Shown one piece after another: positions 7,661 through 17,245 of a stretch of DNA of 64,000 nt. This stretch comes from Geomicrobium halophilum (GTDB lineage: Bacteria > Bacillota > Bacilli > Bacillales > Marinococcaceae), in NCBI RefSeq assembly GCF_014207655.1, contig NZ_JACHHJ010000005.1, positions 190,941 to 254,940 of the forward strand, written 5' to 3'. Made by a program: the position numbers and the translations under genes. Under the pieces are notes generated by a model. The model was not told where the DNA came from. It did not search any database and saw nothing but the letters and a program-made list of their open reading frames with translations. Position 1 is the first letter of the stretch. Every line of letters starts with the position of its first letter.

Positions 7661-7702
7661 ATGAATAAAGTTTATTTTTTGTGGAACCATGAGGGTGAAT
7701 AA
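7661..7702 (+). CDS. Possible 13-codon leader ORF upstream of tatC
   Basis: ATG at 7661 follows a perfect TAAGGAGGATGGAT ribosome site and reads 13 codons (MNKVYFLWNHEGE) to TAA at 7702, ending 43 nt before the tatC start. The strength of the ribosome site is striking for such a short frame, but no homologue is known to me. It could be a translated leader or the trace of a displaced gene start caused by the adjoining repeat. Confidence 0.25.
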   Translation: MNKVYFLWNHEGE

Positions 7703-7745
7703 TAAGGGGCTTGTTTTATAGACAGTTTTTAGGAAGGCTGGGAAG

Positions 7746-8498
7746 ATGGTTATGGCATCAGCGGAAAACACTTATGAAGAAAGACAACCGGCAATGGAAC
7801 ATATCATCGTCTTACGCGCGGCAATGATTCGCAGTTTACTCGTGTATTCGTTATTTTTTCTTACAGTTTTTATTTTATTGAGATTTTACGTAGACGTTTT
7901 AACGAGGGGTCATGATTTGGTTATGCTTGGTCCTCTCGATACACTTCGGCTTTATTTTACATTAGCCGGGGTATTGGGATTGGGGCTTTCTGCTCCATAT
8001 TTGGCATATGAGGCGTGGCGTTTTATGAAGCCTGCTTTAGACCCAAAAGAAGCAAGCGCCATGTTGAATTATGTTCCCGCTATTTTTCTCTGTTTTATTG
8101 CAGGCCTTGCCTTTGGTTATTTTGTCATTCATCCGATCGCCTTTTCTTTTCTTGTGAATCTTGGAGAAGTTCACTTTGATATGATGATCACAGCTCAGGA
8201 GTTTTTTTCCTTTTTAATGATGACAACTGTTCCTTCCGGCTTCTTGTTTGAATTGCCGATTGTATTGATGTGTTTGACATCTTTTGGGCTATTGGAGCCC
8301 TATACGCTTGCGAAGGTGAGAAAATATGCCTATTTTGGATTGTTTTGCATCTCTGTATTAATTACACCGCCGGATTTCTTAACGGACATTCTCATCGTCG
8401 TTCCATTTATCATTTTATATGAGATCGGGATTATGTTATCCAAGGTTGTCTACAAGCGAAAGCAGGAAAAAGAAGAAGAACAAGCTTCTGATGTATAG
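7746..8498 (+). CDS. tatC: Twin-arginine translocase subunit TatC
   Basis: A 250-residue protein with six predicted membrane helices, the normal size for TatC. It binds twin-arginine signal peptides and recruits TatA. Family marks include [15 protein letters not shown] (the N-terminal HLxELR-like segment, here altered to HIIVLR), [14 protein letters not shown] with the conserved Glu, the periplasmic PIAFSFL and [10 protein letters not shown], and the late TPPDFLTD. In-frame ATGs at 7746 and 7752 are both possible; AGGAAGG precedes. No tatA is adjacent; the two tatA copies at 4.3-4.8 kb are the likely partners. It ends in a bidirectional terminator shared with the convergent dipeptidase gene. 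Confidence 0.92.
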   Translation: MVMASAENTYEERQPAMEHIIVLRAAMIRSLLVYSLFFLTVFILLRFYVDVLTRGHDLVMLGPLDTLRLYFTLAGVLGLGLSAPYLAYEAWRFMKPALDPKEASAMLNYVPAIFLCFIAGLAFGYFVIHPIAFSFLVNLGEVHFDMMITAQEFFSFLMMTTVPSGFLFELPIVLMCLTSFGLLEPYTLAKVRKYAYFGLFCISVLITPPDFLTDILIVVPFIILYEIGIMLSKVVYKRKQEKEEEQASDV

Positions 8499-8541
8499 AG
8501 AAAAGCTGTCCTTGCACACTTTGCAAGTGACAGCTTTCTTG
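8499..8541. terminator. Bidirectional terminator between tatC and the M20 dipeptidase
   Basis: AAAGCTGTC..TTGCA pairs with TGCAA..GACAGCTTT, giving a long stem with A/T-rich flanks on both sides, in the 43-nt gap between convergent genes. Confidence 0.75.
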
Positions 8542-9912
8542 TTACTTGAGGGTTTCTCCCAACGTATTGTAATAATGGCAGATCGCCTCCAAGCCTTTGT
8601 CGAAATTTTCGAGATGGAAATGTTCGTTAGGTGCATGGAAGTTCTCAGTAGGTAATCCAAAGCCCATAAGGACAATGGGAATATCAAGAATATCACTGAA
8701 TGTTTCAGCAATCGGAAGGGATCCGCCCATTCTTGTGTAGGCTGGATGTACACCATATGCATGTTGAAGTGAATCTCCGGCTGCTTGGATCGCAGGGTGG
8801 TCAAAAGGAGTTACGAAAGGTTTTCCCTTATCGAAAGGTGTGATATTGACAGTGACCGCATGAGAATGATGACGCTCAATATGTTGTTCGAGCAGTTGCA
8901 TGATTTTGTCAGGATTTTGGCCAGGGACAAGTCGACAGGTGATTTTCGCACTTGCTTCGGAAGGCAAAACCGTCTTCGTGCCTTCTCCTTGAAAACCGCC
9001 GTGCATACCATTGATTTCAAGCGTTGGGCGCACCCAAGTTCGTTCCAAAAACGTATAACCTTCTTCGCCGTATAACGCTGGTACATCCAGTTCTTCGCGC
9101 AAGCTTTCTTCATCATAGTTCAGGTCATCGTAGGCCTCTTTTTCATCTGTTGATAATGGAATGACGTCATCATAGAAGCCTTCTACGCTCACGCGTCCTT
9201 TGTCATCGTGCATGGAAGAAAGCAGATCGGCCAGTTCATGTAATGGATTTGGAACGCCGCCGCCGTAGAGTCCGGAATGAAGGTCCCCTTTTGCCCCTTT
9301 TACATCAATTTGCAAGCCGCAAAGACCCCGTAAGCCATAGCAAACAGAGGGTTGTCCTTTTTCCAGCATCGGGTTATCGGAAATGACCAGTACATTCGCG
9401 CTTAACAATTCCTGGTGTTGATCCACAAATTCATCCAGGTGTGGGCTGCCAACTTCTTCTTCACCTTCGATGCAAAACTTCACATTCACTGGTAACTCTC
9501 CGTATGTATTCATTAAGGCTTCCACCGCTTTGATGTGCATGAAAACCTGCCCCTTATCATCCGTCGCTCCGCGTGCATAAATTTTCCCGTCACGAATATC
9601 TGCTTCAAAAGGGGGCGTCTCCCATAAATCCAAAGGGTCGACGGGTTGTACGTCATAATGTCCGTAGATGAGTACAGTTGGTTTGTCTTCAGCTTTCAAC
9701 CAATCACCGTAGACGACCGGGTGTCCGCCTGTAGGCATGATATTGACATTCTCCATTCCGATTTTCTGCAACGCATTTGCCATCCACTCGGCAGCTTTTT
9801 GCATATCATCTTTATGCGCTGGAAGAGCGCTGATGCTAGGGATAGAAAGCAAGTCTTTTAATTCCTGCAGATGGCGTTCTCTTGCTGATTGTAATGCTGA
9901 TTTCACATCCAT
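8542..9912 (-). CDS. M20-family dipeptidase
   Basis: A 456-residue cytosolic zinc metallopeptidase. The metal site is visible as H85/D87 (YGHYDVQPVDP), D119 (RGATDDKGQ) and the catalytic/ligand pair E151-E152 (CIEGEEEVGS). The lid domain follows and the C-terminus has HAPNEHF. Such proteins hydrolyse dipeptides, often annotated as carnosine/Xaa-His-type dipeptidases. I place the start at the ATG at 9912 because AGAGGGGGATCG precedes it; a longer frame to 10026 has no ribosome site and no family similarity. Monocistronic, convergent with tatC. Confidence 0.9.
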   Translation of the reverse strand: MDVKSALQSARERHLQELKDLLSIPSISALPAHKDDMQKAAEWMANALQKIGMENVNIMPTGGHPVVYGDWLKAEDKPTVLIYGHYDVQPVDPLDLWETPPFEADIRDGKIYARGATDDKGQVFMHIKAVEALMNTYGELPVNVKFCIEGEEEVGSPHLDEFVDQHQELLSANVLVISDNPMLEKGQPSVCYGLRGLCGLQIDVKGAKGDLHSGLYGGGVPNPLHELADLLSSMHDDKGRVSVEGFYDDVIPLSTDEKEAYDDLNYDEESLREELDVPALYGEEGYTFLERTWVRPTLEINGMHGGFQGEGTKTVLPSEASAKITCRLVPGQNPDKIMQLLEQHIERHHSHAVTVNITPFDKGKPFVTPFDHPAIQAAGDSLQHAYGVHPAYTRMGGSLPIAETFSDILDIPIVLMGFGLPTENFHAPNEHFHLENFDKGLEAICHYYNTLGETLK

Positions 9913-10110
9913 AATTGTCGATCCCCCTCTAAGTTGACGAACATTGAACATAAGATTAATTGTGTGTGATAACGCTCGTATGACTCTATTGTAACGGAAG
10001 CCAATCGAATACGGAAGTGAGTACATGTGAGGGGATTTAGAGTTGATGTGGGGAGGGAAAACACATCCATCATAGGTGTTGAATTTAAACAGATGCTTCA
10101 GACTTTAAGA

Positions 10111-10150
10111 ATCAGGCGCCCTTCTGAAACAAGAAAAGCGCCTGTTTATC
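10111..10150 (-). terminator. Hairpin downstream of the hypothetical gene at 10216-10728
   Basis: CAGGCGC (10113-10119) pairs with GCGCCTG (10138-10144) around an 18-nt loop. On the minus strand it is followed by GATTCTT, a poor T-tract, so it is a weak terminator candidate. Confidence 0.35.
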
Positions 10151-10215
10151 ATTGAGGATCGGGGGAGAGCGAGAAGACATATTGAAAAATGTAGAGATGT
10201 TTTTCAAAAAAGTCT

Positions 10216-10728
10216 CTATTTACGCTGATAGTTTTGGGGAAACTCACTTCGGTCAAAATTCCCCAGGGATGATTCAGGTGCAAGGTGAATAAAATCTTCT
10301 TTGCTTCGATTATATCCTAATGGTTTTTGTTCCCCTGTTGACTTATATCTTATATGAAATTCTTCTTGATACTCAGGCATCTCCTCTTCTACCGAAGATG
10401 ACTGGTTCATGCCGGAAATCCAAGTCTCTAGATTATAAGTTCCTCGATCAATGATTTCACACAAATCTTCGAGGGAATGGATTAACTCAACTAAACAATC
10501 CAATCCGTTCTTTAAAAGGATACCTTTCTTCTTTGCTTGTTGAACCGAGTGCTCCATCCTGTAAGACTTTTCCTGATAACGAATTTCAATAAAACAACTA
10601 TTGCGATCCCAATTGAAATTGAAATCATCAATTTTCAAACGCTCCATAATTTTCATGAGTTTTCTTTCACACATATATTGATTTTTATATGGCATCCACT
10701 TAAGCATAAGAGTCACTTTGTCAAACAT
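10216..10728 (-). CDS. Protein of unknown function
   Basis: A 170-residue protein I do not recognise. The ATG at 10728 is chosen because AAGGAAGG stands 6 nt upstream; the in-frame GTG at 10737 overlaps that site. The first 110 residues look globular and mixed alpha/beta, with an aromatic-rich segment (FNFNWDRNSCFIEIRY) and KKKGILLKNGLDCLVELIHSLEDLCEII; the last 60 residues are polar and probably disordered. No signal peptide or membrane segment. It has good coding character and its own ribosome site, so it is likely real. It is transcribed away from cadC-cadA and is not obviously part of that system. Confidence 0.6.
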   Translation of the reverse strand: MFDKVTLMLKWMPYKNQYMCERKLMKIMERLKIDDFNFNWDRNSCFIEIRYQEKSYRMEHSVQQAKKKGILLKNGLDCLVELIHSLEDLCEIIDRGTYNLETWISGMNQSSSVEEEMPEYQEEFHIRYKSTGEQKPLGYNRSKEDFIHLAPESSLGNFDRSEFPQNYQRK

Positions 10729-10888
10729 ATGATTCACCTTCCTTATTTGTTGATCCCGTTCTCCTATACTACTGAATTCTACAAAATGAATAATTTCCCT
10801 TTTATAATCGTTTTACATATGTCGACAATAAACGGGAATCTCAATGACCACCCTTTTTTATGGCGGCTTTCAGACGTTGACTAGCTGA

Positions 10889-10917
10889 TTGACAATTTGT
10901 GAATAAGGATATATTCT
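10889..10917 (+). promoter_or_regulatory. cadC-cadA promoter
   Basis: TTGACA (10889-10894), 17-nt spacer, TATTCT (10912-10917). Confidence 0.75.
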
Positions 10918-10922
10918 AACAA

Positions 10923-10938
10923 TCAAATGAATGTTTGA
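10923..10938 (+). promoter_or_regulatory. CadC operator
   Basis: TCAAAT-GAAT-GTTTGA lies over the expected transcription start and matches the known cad operator pattern TCAAATA..TATTTGA with one difference. It predicts repression by CadC relieved by cadmium, lead or zinc. Confidence 0.7.
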
Positions 10939-10956
10939 ATATAAAGGTGATGCATA

Positions 10957-11325
10957 GTGAAAAATACTAAAAAGAACCAAGATCATTGCGATATTTTTTG
11001 TTATGACGAAGATAAAGTCAACCGGGTTTCGAATCTTATAGAATCTGAAACTTTTACATCGACAGCCGATCTATTTAAGGCTTTGTCCGATGAAACGAGA
11101 TTGAAAATTGCTTATGCATTGCTACAAGAGACAGAATTATGTGTATGTGATGTTGCCAACATTATTGGTACGACAACGGCTACTGCCTCCCATCATTTGC
11201 GGCAACTTCGATATTTGCGTATCGCCAAAAGCCGCAAAGAGGGGAAGCTTGTCTTTTACTCACTAGATGATGAACATATTTCTCAAATAATCGTAACAGC
11301 TATGGCTCATGGTCAGGAGTCCTAG
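10957..11325 (+). CDS. cadC: ArsR/SmtB-family metal-sensing repressor CadC
   Basis: A 122-residue winged-helix repressor. The alpha3-N metal site typical of CadC is present: C11 and C15 in the N-terminal arm (HCDIFCYDE) and C62 and C64 in ELCVCDVA. The recognition helix is [14 protein letters not shown]. The GTG start follows AAAGGTG. It should bind the dyad at 10923-10938 and release it on binding Cd, Pb or Zn, derepressing itself and cadA. The downstream cadA starts 2 nt after its stop with the ribosome site CAGGAG inside cadC, so the two are coupled. Confidence 0.95.
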   Translation: MKNTKKNQDHCDIFCYDEDKVNRVSNLIESETFTSTADLFKALSDETRLKIAYALLQETELCVCDVANIIGTTTATASHHLRQLRYLRIAKSRKEGKLVFYSLDDEHISQIIVTAMAHGQES

Positions 11326-11327
11326 AT

Positions 11328-13442
11328 ATGGAAGAGCGTGCTGAAAAACATGTATTTCGTGTGCAAGGCTTTTCTTGTGCGAATTGTGCCGGAACGTTTG
11401 AAAAGAATGTAAAAAAAATCAATGGCGTTGCCGATGCAAAAGTAAATTTTGCTGCTGCAAAGATCACGGTTCATGGCTCTGCATCCGTTCAGGAATTGGA
11501 GAAGGCGGGTGCTTTTGATCAGCTAAAAATAAGGCCTGATGATGCCTATGAAGAAGAACGAGTGGTAAAAAAACCATCATTCTTCAAGAAATATATGAAC
11601 GTTCTTTTAGCGCTTCTCTTTTTCTTATTTGGGGTTGCTTCTCAAATGATAAATGGGCACGATATATTTACCTTTTTGGCCTTTGCAACCTCTATGGCGG
11701 TCGGAGGGTACTCTCTCTTTAAAGTTGGATTAATGAACTTAATCCGATTTCAGTTTGATATGAAGACCCTGATGACTGTGGCTGTCATTGGTGCCGCCAT
11801 TATTGGGGAATGGGCCGAAGGGGCGATTGTTGTAATTCTTTTTGCCATTAGTGAACAACTTGAACGTTTTTCTATGGAACGTGCAAGACAGTCGATTCGA
11901 TCGCTAATGGATATTGCCCCAAAAGAAGCTTTGATAAAAAGAAACGGCATAGAGGTGACCGTTCATGTCAAAGACATTGCGATCGGTGATATTATGCTGA
12001 TTAAACCAGGACAAAAAATTGCTATGGATGGCGTGGTTGTAAGTGGGCACTCTTCGGTAAGTCAAGCGGCCATTACTGGCGAATCGATTCCTGCAGAAAA
12101 GAATGTCGCTGATGAAGTTTTTGCGGGCACGTTAAATAAAGAGGGCTTTCTTGAAGTCCAAGTCACAAAACATGTTGAAGATACCACGATTTCCAAAGTG
12201 ATTCACCTTGTCGAAGAAGCGCAAGCAGAACGGGCACCGGCACAAGCGTTTATTGATCGTTTTGCTCAATACTACACCCCTGCCATTATGGCCGTGGCTG
12301 CTCTTGTTGCTGTATTGCCCCCATTATACGGTGCAAGTTGGGAAACGTGGATTTATCAAGGGCTCGCTGTTCTCGTTGTTGGCTGCCCATGCGCGCTGGT
12401 CATATCTACTCCGGTTTCGATTGTTACAGCGATTGGGAATGCAGCAAAAAATGGGGTGTTAATCAAGGGTGGTGCATATTTGGAAGAAGCTGGGTCATTA
12501 AAAGCGATGGCTTTTGACAAAACAGGGACCTTGACCAAGGGTGTCCCAACGGTTACTGATTATTTACGGTTTACTCAAGAAAATGAACGAGAGATACTGG
12601 CAAACATTGCAGCAATAGAGTCACGCTCGCAACATCCTGTAGCTTCAGCGATTGTAAAAAAAGTAGAAGGGGAAAAGATCCCTTACGAAACCATTGCAGT
12701 AGAAAACTTTACATCAATAACTGGAAAGGGCATTCAAGGAACGATTCAACAAGAAACATATTTTATTGGAAACCTGAACTTATTCCCAAACCTCTTAAAT
12801 TCCAGTATTCATTCAGAGGTTCATCAATTACAACAACAGGGAAAAACCGTAATGATTGCAGGCAAAGATGAAAGGATTCTGGCCATCATCGCCGTCGCTG
12901 ATGAAGTTCGTGATACAAGTAAGGAAGTTATATCTAAATTACATGATATCGGCGTCCGCAAAACGATAATGCTTACTGGGGACAATAAAGACACGGCTGA
13001 AGCTATTGGTCATGAAGTAGGTGTAACCCATGTTCAAGCCCATTTGTTACCTGAAGATAAGCTAACCTTTATCAAAGGGTTTCGGAACAAATATAAGAAA
13101 GTAGCGATGATAGGAGATGGGGTCAATGATGCTCCGGCTCTTGCCGCATCCACACTAGGGATTTCCATGGGGGGAGCCGGAACAGATACAGCTCTTGAAA
13201 CAGCCGATGTTGCCTTAATGGGAGATGATTTGAGGAAACTTCCCTTTACCATTAAATTAAGTCGTCGCACACTTGCCATCATTAAGCAAAACATTGTTTT
13301 GTCGCTAGGAATTAAGGTGCTCGCACTTTTACTTGTTGCTCCGGGTTGGTTAACGCTTTGGATTGCTATTCTGGCAGATATGGGGGCGACGCTGCTTGTG
13401 ACATTGAACGGTCTTCGGTTATTAAGAGTAAAAGAAGCATAA
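11328..13442 (+). CDS. cadA: Cadmium/zinc-exporting P1B-type ATPase CadA
   Basis: A 704-residue P-type ATPase that pumps Cd, Zn or Pb out of the cytosol. One N-terminal heavy-metal-associated domain has the metal motif G14-F-S-C-A-N-C20. Further marks: the actuator TGES, the intramembrane CPC of [10 protein letters not shown] (near residue 352), the phosphorylation motif DKTGTLTKG (near 397), and [11 protein letters not shown]. About eight membrane helices are expected. Length is normal for single-HMA CadA. Operon with cadC, controlled by CadC. A short hairpin with T-rich tail follows. Confidence 0.95.
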   Translation: MEERAEKHVFRVQGFSCANCAGTFEKNVKKINGVADAKVNFAAAKITVHGSASVQELEKAGAFDQLKIRPDDAYEEERVVKKPSFFKKYMNVLLALLFFLFGVASQMINGHDIFTFLAFATSMAVGGYSLFKVGLMNLIRFQFDMKTLMTVAVIGAAIIGEWAEGAIVVILFAISEQLERFSMERARQSIRSLMDIAPKEALIKRNGIEVTVHVKDIAIGDIMLIKPGQKIAMDGVVVSGHSSVSQAAITGESIPAEKNVADEVFAGTLNKEGFLEVQVTKHVEDTTISKVIHLVEEAQAERAPAQAFIDRFAQYYTPAIMAVAALVAVLPPLYGASWETWIYQGLAVLVVGCPCALVISTPVSIVTAIGNAAKNGVLIKGGAYLEEAGSLKAMAFDKTGTLTKGVPTVTDYLRFTQENEREILANIAAIESRSQHPVASAIVKKVEGEKIPYETIAVENFTSITGKGIQGTIQQETYFIGNLNLFPNLLNSSIHSEVHQLQQQGKTVMIAGKDERILAIIAVADEVRDTSKEVISKLHDIGVRKTIMLTGDNKDTAEAIGHEVGVTHVQAHLLPEDKLTFIKGFRNKYKKVAMIGDGVNDAPALAASTLGISMGGAGTDTALETADVALMGDDLRKLPFTIKLSRRTLAIIKQNIVLSLGIKVLALLLVAPGWLTLWIAILADMGATLLVTLNGLRLLRVKEA

Positions 13443-13450
13443 ATAGACTT

Positions 13451-13488
13451 GAAGCGTTAGGGGAAAAAAGAACGCTTTCTTTTCTTTC
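13451..13488 (+). terminator. Terminator after cadA
   Basis: AAGCGTT (13452-13458) pairs with AACGCTT (13470-13476), followed by a T-rich tail TTCTTTTCTTT. Confidence 0.55.
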
Positions 13489-13499
13489 AGACAGGGGGA

Positions 13500-14003
13500 T
13501 TAATCAAGCCCCACTTTATGACTTCTTCTTTCTAAAAGGAGAATATCACGCCATACACCGTTCATTTTTCCCATACGCTCCCTTCGACCCACTTCTCGAA
13601 AACCAAACTTTGAATGTAATGTAACACTGAAGTGATTTTCAGGAAATATTCCAGATTGTAGTGTCCAAAAGCCATTTTGTTCACTTTCTTCTATTAAGGA
13701 TTTTAGAAGTTTGCTTCCAACGCCCTTTCCTTGGCTATTCTGACGAATATAGATACTTACTTCTGCTACACCAGCATAAACAGCCCGGTTAGAAATCGGG
13801 GTTAAGGCAGCCCAGCCTATAATGTCTTCGGCTGAACGAGCGACCATCCGGCATTCGAGCAAATGGCTCTGATTCCACTCTTCCCAAGTAGGCGCTTCTT
13901 TTTGAAAAGTTGCATGCCCCGTGGAAATTCCCTGAAGATAAATTTGTTGAACTTGTTGCCAGTCCTCGGGAACCAGTTTATCAATTTGTATTGAATCGTT
14001 CAT
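13500..14003 (-). CDS. GNAT acetyltransferase, phosphinothricin acetyltransferase-like
   Basis: A 167-residue GNAT protein. The acetyl-CoA loop is QNSQGKGVGSKLLKSLI and the later segment SGIFPENHFSVTLHSKFGFREVG, followed by RERMGKMNGVWRDILLLER, is typical of the phosphinothricin/methionine-sulfoximine acetyltransferase (Bar/YncA) group. Some members of this group sit in arsenic islands and acetylate arsinothricin; here it lies convergent with cadCA, which is suggestive but not proof of a link. The substrate is unproven. The start ATG is followed upstream by GATAGGTGGTCCC, an acceptable ribosome site. Confidence 0.82.
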   Translation of the reverse strand: MNDSIQIDKLVPEDWQQVQQIYLQGISTGHATFQKEAPTWEEWNQSHLLECRMVARSAEDIIGWAALTPISNRAVYAGVAEVSIYIRQNSQGKGVGSKLLKSLIEESEQNGFWTLQSGIFPENHFSVTLHSKFGFREVGRRERMGKMNGVWRDILLLERRSHKVGLD

Positions 14004-14244
14004 GGGACCACCTATCTGTAATAAAAATGATAAATGAAATATACACCTTACTATGACTTATCTCAATAACTTAGTAAATCATTCAAAAAATGTTTCATTA
14101 ACGGGCAATGCTTTTAATTTTATTTTTTCCTGCATCATTGTTACCCTAACTAATATATTCGTAGAAAAAGTTTTATAGAGAATGTTGGAAAACAACCCTC
14201 TAAGAGGTAAAACCATTCTCCCTAGGGATTGCTTTGCCAGGAGA

Positions 14245-14440
14245 TAAAAAATATTTGCGCCGACGATGAATGCATTTTTGCCGAATTCCTTGACCGTAAC
14301 GCCGAATCATCGTGCCGTGCGCTGAATTCTCGGTTGATTCCGCCGAAATATTGGATCCTCCAGCCGAAAAGGAGGAAAGAAGCATGGAATGCAGAAGCTG
14401 CCCTTTTTGGGACAGTCCCCTTTCATCTAAAACAACAGGA
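14245..14440 (+). repeat. Family A intergenic repeat, copy A2
   Basis: Matches copy A1 (reverse complement) and A3 through TTTGCCGAATTCCTTG, ACGCCGAATCATCGTGCC, GTGCGCTGAATTCTCG, CCGCCGAAATATTGGATCC and GCCGAAAAGGAGGAAAGAA, then CAGAAGCTGCCC..GGGACAG, a decayed form of the hairpin that ends copy A3. It fills most of the 578-nt gene-free region 14004-14581; the remainder (14004-14240) is AT-rich without recognisable features. Confidence 0.75.
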
Positions 14441-14491
14441 GTGTAGCGCCCGATCGATGAGTAAGCATGGTTTAAGGTCAATGATGCTTTT

Positions 14492-14519
14492 TTGGCATGG
14501 ATAAGGTTCGACGTATGAT
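14492..14519 (+). promoter_or_regulatory. Probable promoter of the class A PBP gene
   Basis: TTGGCA (14492-14497), 16-nt spacer, TATGAT (14514-14519), about 62 nt before the start codon. Confidence 0.5.
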
Positions 14520-14581
14520 CCTTAAATGTGCACAGGAAATTCGGAATATATAGCAAGAATATACGAAATGGGGAAATAGCT

Positions 14582-17245
14582 ATGGTTAAGTACCGTTCGC
14601 GAACGGAAAAACGCCGTGCTGAAAAGGAATTGGATAAAAATAAAAAAAGAAAGAATCGCTCCACAGTAAAAATAGTAGTGATCAGTATCGTTAGTGCGTT
14701 GGTACTTACTGCGGTAGCTGGGGGAGCGACAGCGGTCTCAATGGTCCGGGATGCCCCTCCGCTTAATGTAGATGAGCTCACATTTGCTGAAGGAGCGACC
14801 ATTTATGATAAGGATGATAATGAACTTGGACGGTTAAAAGGCACGGAAAATCGTACGTATCGAGAATTTGATGAAATGCCCGAACATCTTAGAGACGCTT
14901 TCTTAGCCGTTGAGGACCATCGTTTTTACGATCATAGCGGCATCGATATCTTCCGAATTGGAAGTGCCATTATCTCGAATATTACAGATGGCTTTGGTGC
15001 AGAAGGCGCGAGTACAATCACGCAGCAGTTAGTAAAACAAGCTTTCTTATCCGCTGATCAATCGATGGAAAGAAAAGTACAAGAACAATGGCTCGCTCTT
15101 CAAATGGAACAGGAATTATCCAAGGATGAAATCTTGGAAATGTATTTGAACATCAGTTACTTCGATAGCGGTTCTTGGGGCGTTGGGGAAGCTGCGATTC
15201 GCTATTTTGATAAAGAAGACTTAAGTGAGCTTACGGTTGCTGATGCGGCGGTGTTAGCAGCAATCCCCAGGCGTCCTTCGTACTACAACCCCCATGATAA
15301 CCCAGAAGCTGCAAAAGAGCGCCGAGACGTCATCATTTCCTTGATGGAGGAGCATGATTTTATTGACGATGAGGAAGCTTCAGAGGCCATGGCTGTAGAT
15401 ATCGAAGATCAACTAGATTACACACCTTCAGAAGATGTCCCTTATCAATCGATCATTGACTATGTGATGGAAGAAGTTGAAAATATCGAGGGAGTTGAAA
15501 CCACGGATTTGTATGCGTCTGGTTTTGACATTTATACCACCATTGATCCAGAGGCTCAGCAACATGCTCAAGATGTGATTCAAAGCGATGAATACATCTC
15601 CCACTATCCGGATGATGACGGATTTCAGGTTGGCTTTTCTCTCCTTGATACGGAAACCGGGGCTCTGCGGGCCATGGTAGGCAACCGGGAAGAGAGGGAA
15701 GAAGAAAGGGGCTGGAATTACGCTGCAACCGCCAACGGTCAACCAGGATCGACAGCTAAACCTATCCTTTCTTACGGCCCGGCGATCGAGGAATTGGAAT
15801 GGTATACAGGTGAAACACTTGAAGATGAATCTCATGAGTACTCAAATGGGGGTTCCATTCGTAACTACGGAGGGAATTATAGCGGCAGTGTGACGATGAG
15901 AGAAGCTCTTGTGCGCTCTTTAAATATTCCAGCTGTAAAAGCGATTCAGGAAGTTGGCCTGGACGATGCCCAAACGTTCGCCGAAGGCCTAGGACTCGAC
16001 TTCGATAAGGATATTCACGAAAGTTATGCCTTAGGTGGGTTTGGAGATGGAATTTCGAGTTTGGATATGGCCGGAGCTTATGCAGCATTTGGAAATGAAG
16101 GGGTCTACAATGAACCTCACAGCGTTCGGAAAGTGGAATTCCGTGATGGGCGGGAGATCGATCTCACCCCTGATCCAAAGCAAGCGATGAATGACTACAC
16201 CGCCTATATGATTACGGATATGCTTAAAGATGTAGTGACAGACTCCTCTGGAACGGGACAACGTGCGAATGTCGATGGCCTGGCACTTGCGGGAAAGACG
16301 GGAACTTCCAACTTTCCACCGGAAGAACAGGAGAAATTTAACGTCCCTGATGGCGGGGTACCGGATGTTTGGTTTAACGGCTATACCACGGATTATACGG
16401 CTACTGTATGGACTGGGTTTGATAGTGGACGAAGCAGCGGGTATTTAATTGGGGAAGAACAAGAGATTGCCAAGGATGTTTTTCGTCATGTGATGACAAA
16501 TGTCCATGAAGGAGAGGGAACCGAGGACTTCTCGCAGCCGGATTCTGTCTGTGAAACGGACAGTGAACTATATATATGTGGAAATGAACCGGAAGAAGAG
16601 AAAGAAGAATCGGATGAGGAAGGAACAGAAGAGGAAACTACAGAGGAACAAGTAGAGGAAGGCGCGGAAGAAGAGAGTCCAGAAGCGTCAGAAGAAGAAG
16701 GTACGGAAGAAGAGAGCCCAGAAGCATCAGAAGATGAAGGCACGGAAGAGGAGAGCCCGGAAGCACCAGAAGAAGAAGGTACGGAAGAGGAGAGTCCGGA
16801 AGCATCAGAAGATGAAGGCACGGAAGAGGAGAGCTCGGAAACACCAGAAGAAGAAGGCACGGAAGAAGAGAGTCCGGAAACACCAGAAGAAGAAGGCACC
16901 GAGGAAGAAAGTCCGGAAGAACCGGATGAGGAAGATGCGGAAGGAGATAGTCCAGAAGAACCAGTAGAGGAAGGCACAGAAGAAGAGATCCCGGAAGAAC
17001 CGGATGAGGAAGGTGCGGAAGGAGATAGTCCAGAAGAACCAGTAGAGGAAGGCACAGAAGAAGAGAGCCCGGAAGAACCGGATGAGGAAGGTGCGGAAGA
17101 AGAAAGTCTAGAAGCACTAGAAGAGGAAGGCACGGAAGAAGAGAGTTCAGAGACACCGGACGAAGAATTGGATGAAGAAGAATCCTCGGGAGAATCAAAC
17201 GAAGATGAAGCAGAGAATGAGACGAATGGTGGAGAGGAAGCCTAA
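14582..17245 (+). CDS. Class A penicillin-binding protein (PBP1A type) with long acidic repeat tail
   Basis: An 887-residue bifunctional peptidoglycan synthase. A basic cytosolic N-terminus leads into one membrane helix (about residues 32-54). The glycosyltransferase domain shows VEDHRFYDHSGID (catalytic Glu) and EGASTITQQLVKQ; the transpeptidase domain shows GSTAKP (SxxK Ser near residue 390), SLN and KTGTS (near 571). From about residue 675 the chain is almost only Glu, Asp, Ser, Pro, Gly and Thr, with 13 units of a 13-residue repeat resembling EEEGTEEESPEAS. This tail replaces the C-terminal regions seen in other PBPs and probably lies in the wall. I chose the ATG at 14582 (GGGGAAAT upstream); the GTG at 14528 adds residues without family support. 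Confidence 0.92.
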   Translation: MVKYRSRTEKRRAEKELDKNKKRKNRSTVKIVVISIVSALVLTAVAGGATAVSMVRDAPPLNVDELTFAEGATIYDKDDNELGRLKGTENRTYREFDEMPEHLRDAFLAVEDHRFYDHSGIDIFRIGSAIISNITDGFGAEGASTITQQLVKQAFLSADQSMERKVQEQWLALQMEQELSKDEILEMYLNISYFDSGSWGVGEAAIRYFDKEDLSELTVADAAVLAAIPRRPSYYNPHDNPEAAKERRDVIISLMEEHDFIDDEEASEAMAVDIEDQLDYTPSEDVPYQSIIDYVMEEVENIEGVETTDLYASGFDIYTTIDPEAQQHAQDVIQSDEYISHYPDDDGFQVGFSLLDTETGALRAMVGNREEREEERGWNYAATANGQPGSTAKPILSYGPAIEELEWYTGETLEDESHEYSNGGSIRNYGGNYSGSVTMREALVRSLNIPAVKAIQEVGLDDAQTFAEGLGLDFDKDIHESYALGGFGDGISSLDMAGAYAAFGNEGVYNEPHSVRKVEFRDGREIDLTPDPKQAMNDYTAYMITDMLKDVVTDSSGTGQRANVDGLALAGKTGTSNFPPEEQEKFNVPDGGVPDVWFNGYTTDYTATVWTGFDSGRSSGYLIGEEQEIAKDVFRHVMTNVHEGEGTEDFSQPDSVCETDSELYICGNEPEEEKEESDEEGTEEETTEEQVEEGAEEESPEASEEEGTEEESPEASEDEGTEEESPEAPEEEGTEEESPEASEDEGTEEESSETPEEEGTEEESPETPEEEGTEEESPEEPDEEDAEGDSPEEPVEEGTEEEIPEEPDEEGAEGDSPEEPVEEGTEEESPEEPDEEGAEEESLEALEEEGTEEESSETPDEELDEEESSGESNEDEAENETNGGEEA
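16652..17155 (+). repeat. 39-bp tandem coding repeat (13 units) in the PBP gene
   Basis: Thirteen imperfect 39-nt units encode the acidic tail (first unit one codon short). Unit pairs with EGDSPEEPVEEGTEE and EEESPEEPDEEG alternate in the later part, pointing to duplication of two-unit blocks. The unit keeps frame, so copy number can change without breaking the gene. Confidence 0.9.

Noticed and set aside
16652..17155. CRISPR-like regular array
   Set aside because: The 39-nt units are contiguous, coding and lack unique spacers; no cas genes nearby.
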